A stretch of DNA of 64,000 nt from CAYNRG01 sp047974855 (GTDB lineage Bacteria > Bacillota_I > Bacilli_A > Erysipelotrichales > Erysipelotrichaceae): assembly GCA_047974855.1 (NCBI GenBank), contig JBKECT010000029.1, positions 1-64,000 on the forward strand. Reading direction: 5' to 3'. Both the position numbers and the translations under genes were made by a program. Shown in pieces: positions 63,179 through 64,000 of this stretch (the stretch's first letter is position 1; each line of letters begins with the position of its first letter). The notes below the pieces were generated by a model, which was not told the origin of the DNA, did no database searches, and saw nothing but the letters and a program-made list of their open reading frames with translations.

Positions 63179-64000
63179 TTAATCACTTGATATTTTCCCA
63201 CTAATTTTGTCAACAACTTCTTTAATTTCTTTTGTTTCCACTTGTTCAAAATTACCTTGATCACTAAGAATTGAAAACATCGGATTCAGTGGCAACTTCC
63301 CTAAAAAGTCTACCCCATACTCTTTCGCTGCGGCCTCTGTCTTGCCCTCTCCAAATGGATATAGAATTTTACTACACTCATCACATTGAATATAGCTCAT
63401 GTTTTCAATCATTCCTATAATTGGAACATTCATCATTTTAGCCATACTTACAGCTTTTCCAACCACCATTTTCACAAGTTCTTGTGGACTTGTCACCATA
63501 ATGCAGCCATCAATAGGTAAAGACTGGAACACGGTTAGAGGAACATCCCCCGTTCCAGGTGGCATGTCAACAACTAAGTAATCAATATCTTCCCACAGCA
63601 CATCACTGTAAAACTGTTTAACCATTCCTGCAATGATTGGTCCTCTCCATAGCACTGGTTCTTCATCATTTTCTAATAACATATTTACCGATATAAGTTG
63701 AATTCCACTAACTGTTTTATGAGGGTAAATAGTTGTTTCACTACCGCTCGCCTTAGTTTTTACACCAAACATCTTACCAATACTTGGGCCAGTTATATCC
63801 GCATCTAAAATCCCAGTACGGTATCCTCTTCGATTTAACTCAACAGCCATCATACTCGTGACTAGACTTTTACCAACACCTCCTTTTCCACTAATAACAC
63901 CAATTATTTTCTTTATGGAACTCTCAGGGTGTGGCATAACTAATAAATTTTTCTCTGTACGGTCTGTACAAGTTTTTGCACAGGAATTACATTGATGATT
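63179..64000 (-). CDS. Mrp/NBP35-family iron-sulfur carrier ATPase, 5' end cut by the window
   Basis: A P-loop ATPase that carries and delivers 4Fe-4S clusters. Visible: deviant Walker A SGKGGVGKS, DADITGPSIGKMFG, VVDMPPGTGD and the C-terminal CxxC (QCDECSKILYPFGEG). The ATG at 63937 is internal: the frame stays open to the window edge and encodes an N-terminal cysteine region (HQCNSCAKTC) typical of anaerobic Mrp proteins, so the true start lies outside. Truncated by the window only, not broken. Confidence 0.9.
   Translation of the reverse strand, partial: NHQCNSCAKTCTDRTEKNLLVMPHPESSIKKIIGVISGKGGVGKSLVTSMMAVELNRRGYRTGILDADITGPSIGKMFGVKTKASGSETTIYPHKTVSGIQLISVNMLLENDEEPVLWRGPIIAGMVKQFYSDVLWEDIDYLVVDMPPGTGDVPLTVFQSLPIDGCIMVTSPQELVKMVVGKAVSMAKMMNVPIIGMIENMSYIQCDECSKILYPFGEGKTEAAAKEYGVDFLGKLPLNPMFSILSDQGNFEQVETKEIKEVVDKISGKISSD

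Noticed and set aside
1..64000. CRISPR array, insertion sequences, rRNA operon, replication origin
   Set aside because: I saw no regularly spaced repeats, transposase genes, rRNA sequence or DnaA-box cluster; the only RNA gene found is tRNA-Arg.

Overview
The window is an ordinary chromosomal segment of an AT-rich, low-GC Gram-positive bacterium (Bacillota). Shine-Dalgarno sites are strong (AGGAGG type), TGA is a stop, a T-box controls leuS, IF3 starts at a non-AUG codon, and many gene blocks follow Bacillus-type order: ezrA-nifZ-thiI, scpA-scpB, infC-rpmI-rplT, nusB-xseA-xseB-ispA-dxs-recN, xerD-deoB, rimP-nusA-ylxR-ylxQ-infB-rbfA and cvpA-mutS2-uvrC. Short IF2, compact operons and gene content suggest Bacilli/Erysipelotrichia/Turicibacter-like Bacillota; this placement is inference. 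I see no phage, insertion sequence, CRISPR array or replication origin.

Layout. 0-3.6 kb (+): 3' end of ezrA, a cysteine desulfurase, ThiI and a small unknown protein (sulfur supply for 4-thiouridine in tRNA). 3.6-7.3 kb (-): a degenerate metallophosphoesterase, a radical SAM protein, DegV and a hemolysin III-type membrane protein. 7.3-11.4 kb (+): T-box, leuS and the condensin subunits ScpA/ScpB. 11.4-19.06 kb (+): a polysaccharide flippase, then a five-gene type VII secretion island (two WXG100-like proteins, a large lipoprotein with SLH-like and BIG2-like regions, a short EssC and a ubiquitin-like EsaB/YukD protein). 19.06-20.6 kb (-): TtcA-like tRNA thiolase with a radical SAM/SPASM partner. 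20.7-25.5 kb (+): truB, ribF, a divergent RelA/SpoT-domain protein, a Gls24 protein, then the infC-rpmI-rplT operon behind an attenuator leader. 25.5-27.2 kb (-): proS. 27.3-38.4 kb (+): IMP dehydrogenase, nusB, exonuclease VII, isoprenoid genes, recN, dinB, xerD, deoB.

38.5-43.4 kb (-): rimP-nusA-ylxR-ylxQ-infB-rbfA, with a promoter and a 5' hairpin whose 3' arm could pair with the rimP ribosome-binding site. 43.4-44.2 kb: tRNA-Arg(TCT) and a small phosphodiesterase. 44.3-50.4 kb: a membrane-anchored coiled-coil protein (+), a VanY-like protein lacking its catalytic Glu (-), uvrC, mutS2, cvpA (-). 50.5-51.3 kb (+): RNase HIII. 51.5-54.1 kb (-): dCMP deaminase, rhomboid protease, RluD, LspA. 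54.2-58.3 kb (-): an asymmetric heterodimeric ABC exporter with an unknown 174-residue protein. 58.4-60.7 kb (-): a TSCPD protein and the KtrA/KtrB potassium system. 60.95-64 kb: a DEAD-box helicase (+), rubrerythrin and the truncated Mrp iron-sulfur carrier (-).

Most genes are housekeeping (translation, tRNA modification, DNA repair, cell division, envelope). The parts most worth a second look are the type VII island, which lacks EssA, EssB and EsaA and carries an unfamiliar lipoprotein; two extracytoplasmic proteins with eroded active sites; the RelA/SpoT-like protein; the TtcA/SPASM pair; and two leader RNAs with mutually exclusive pairings.
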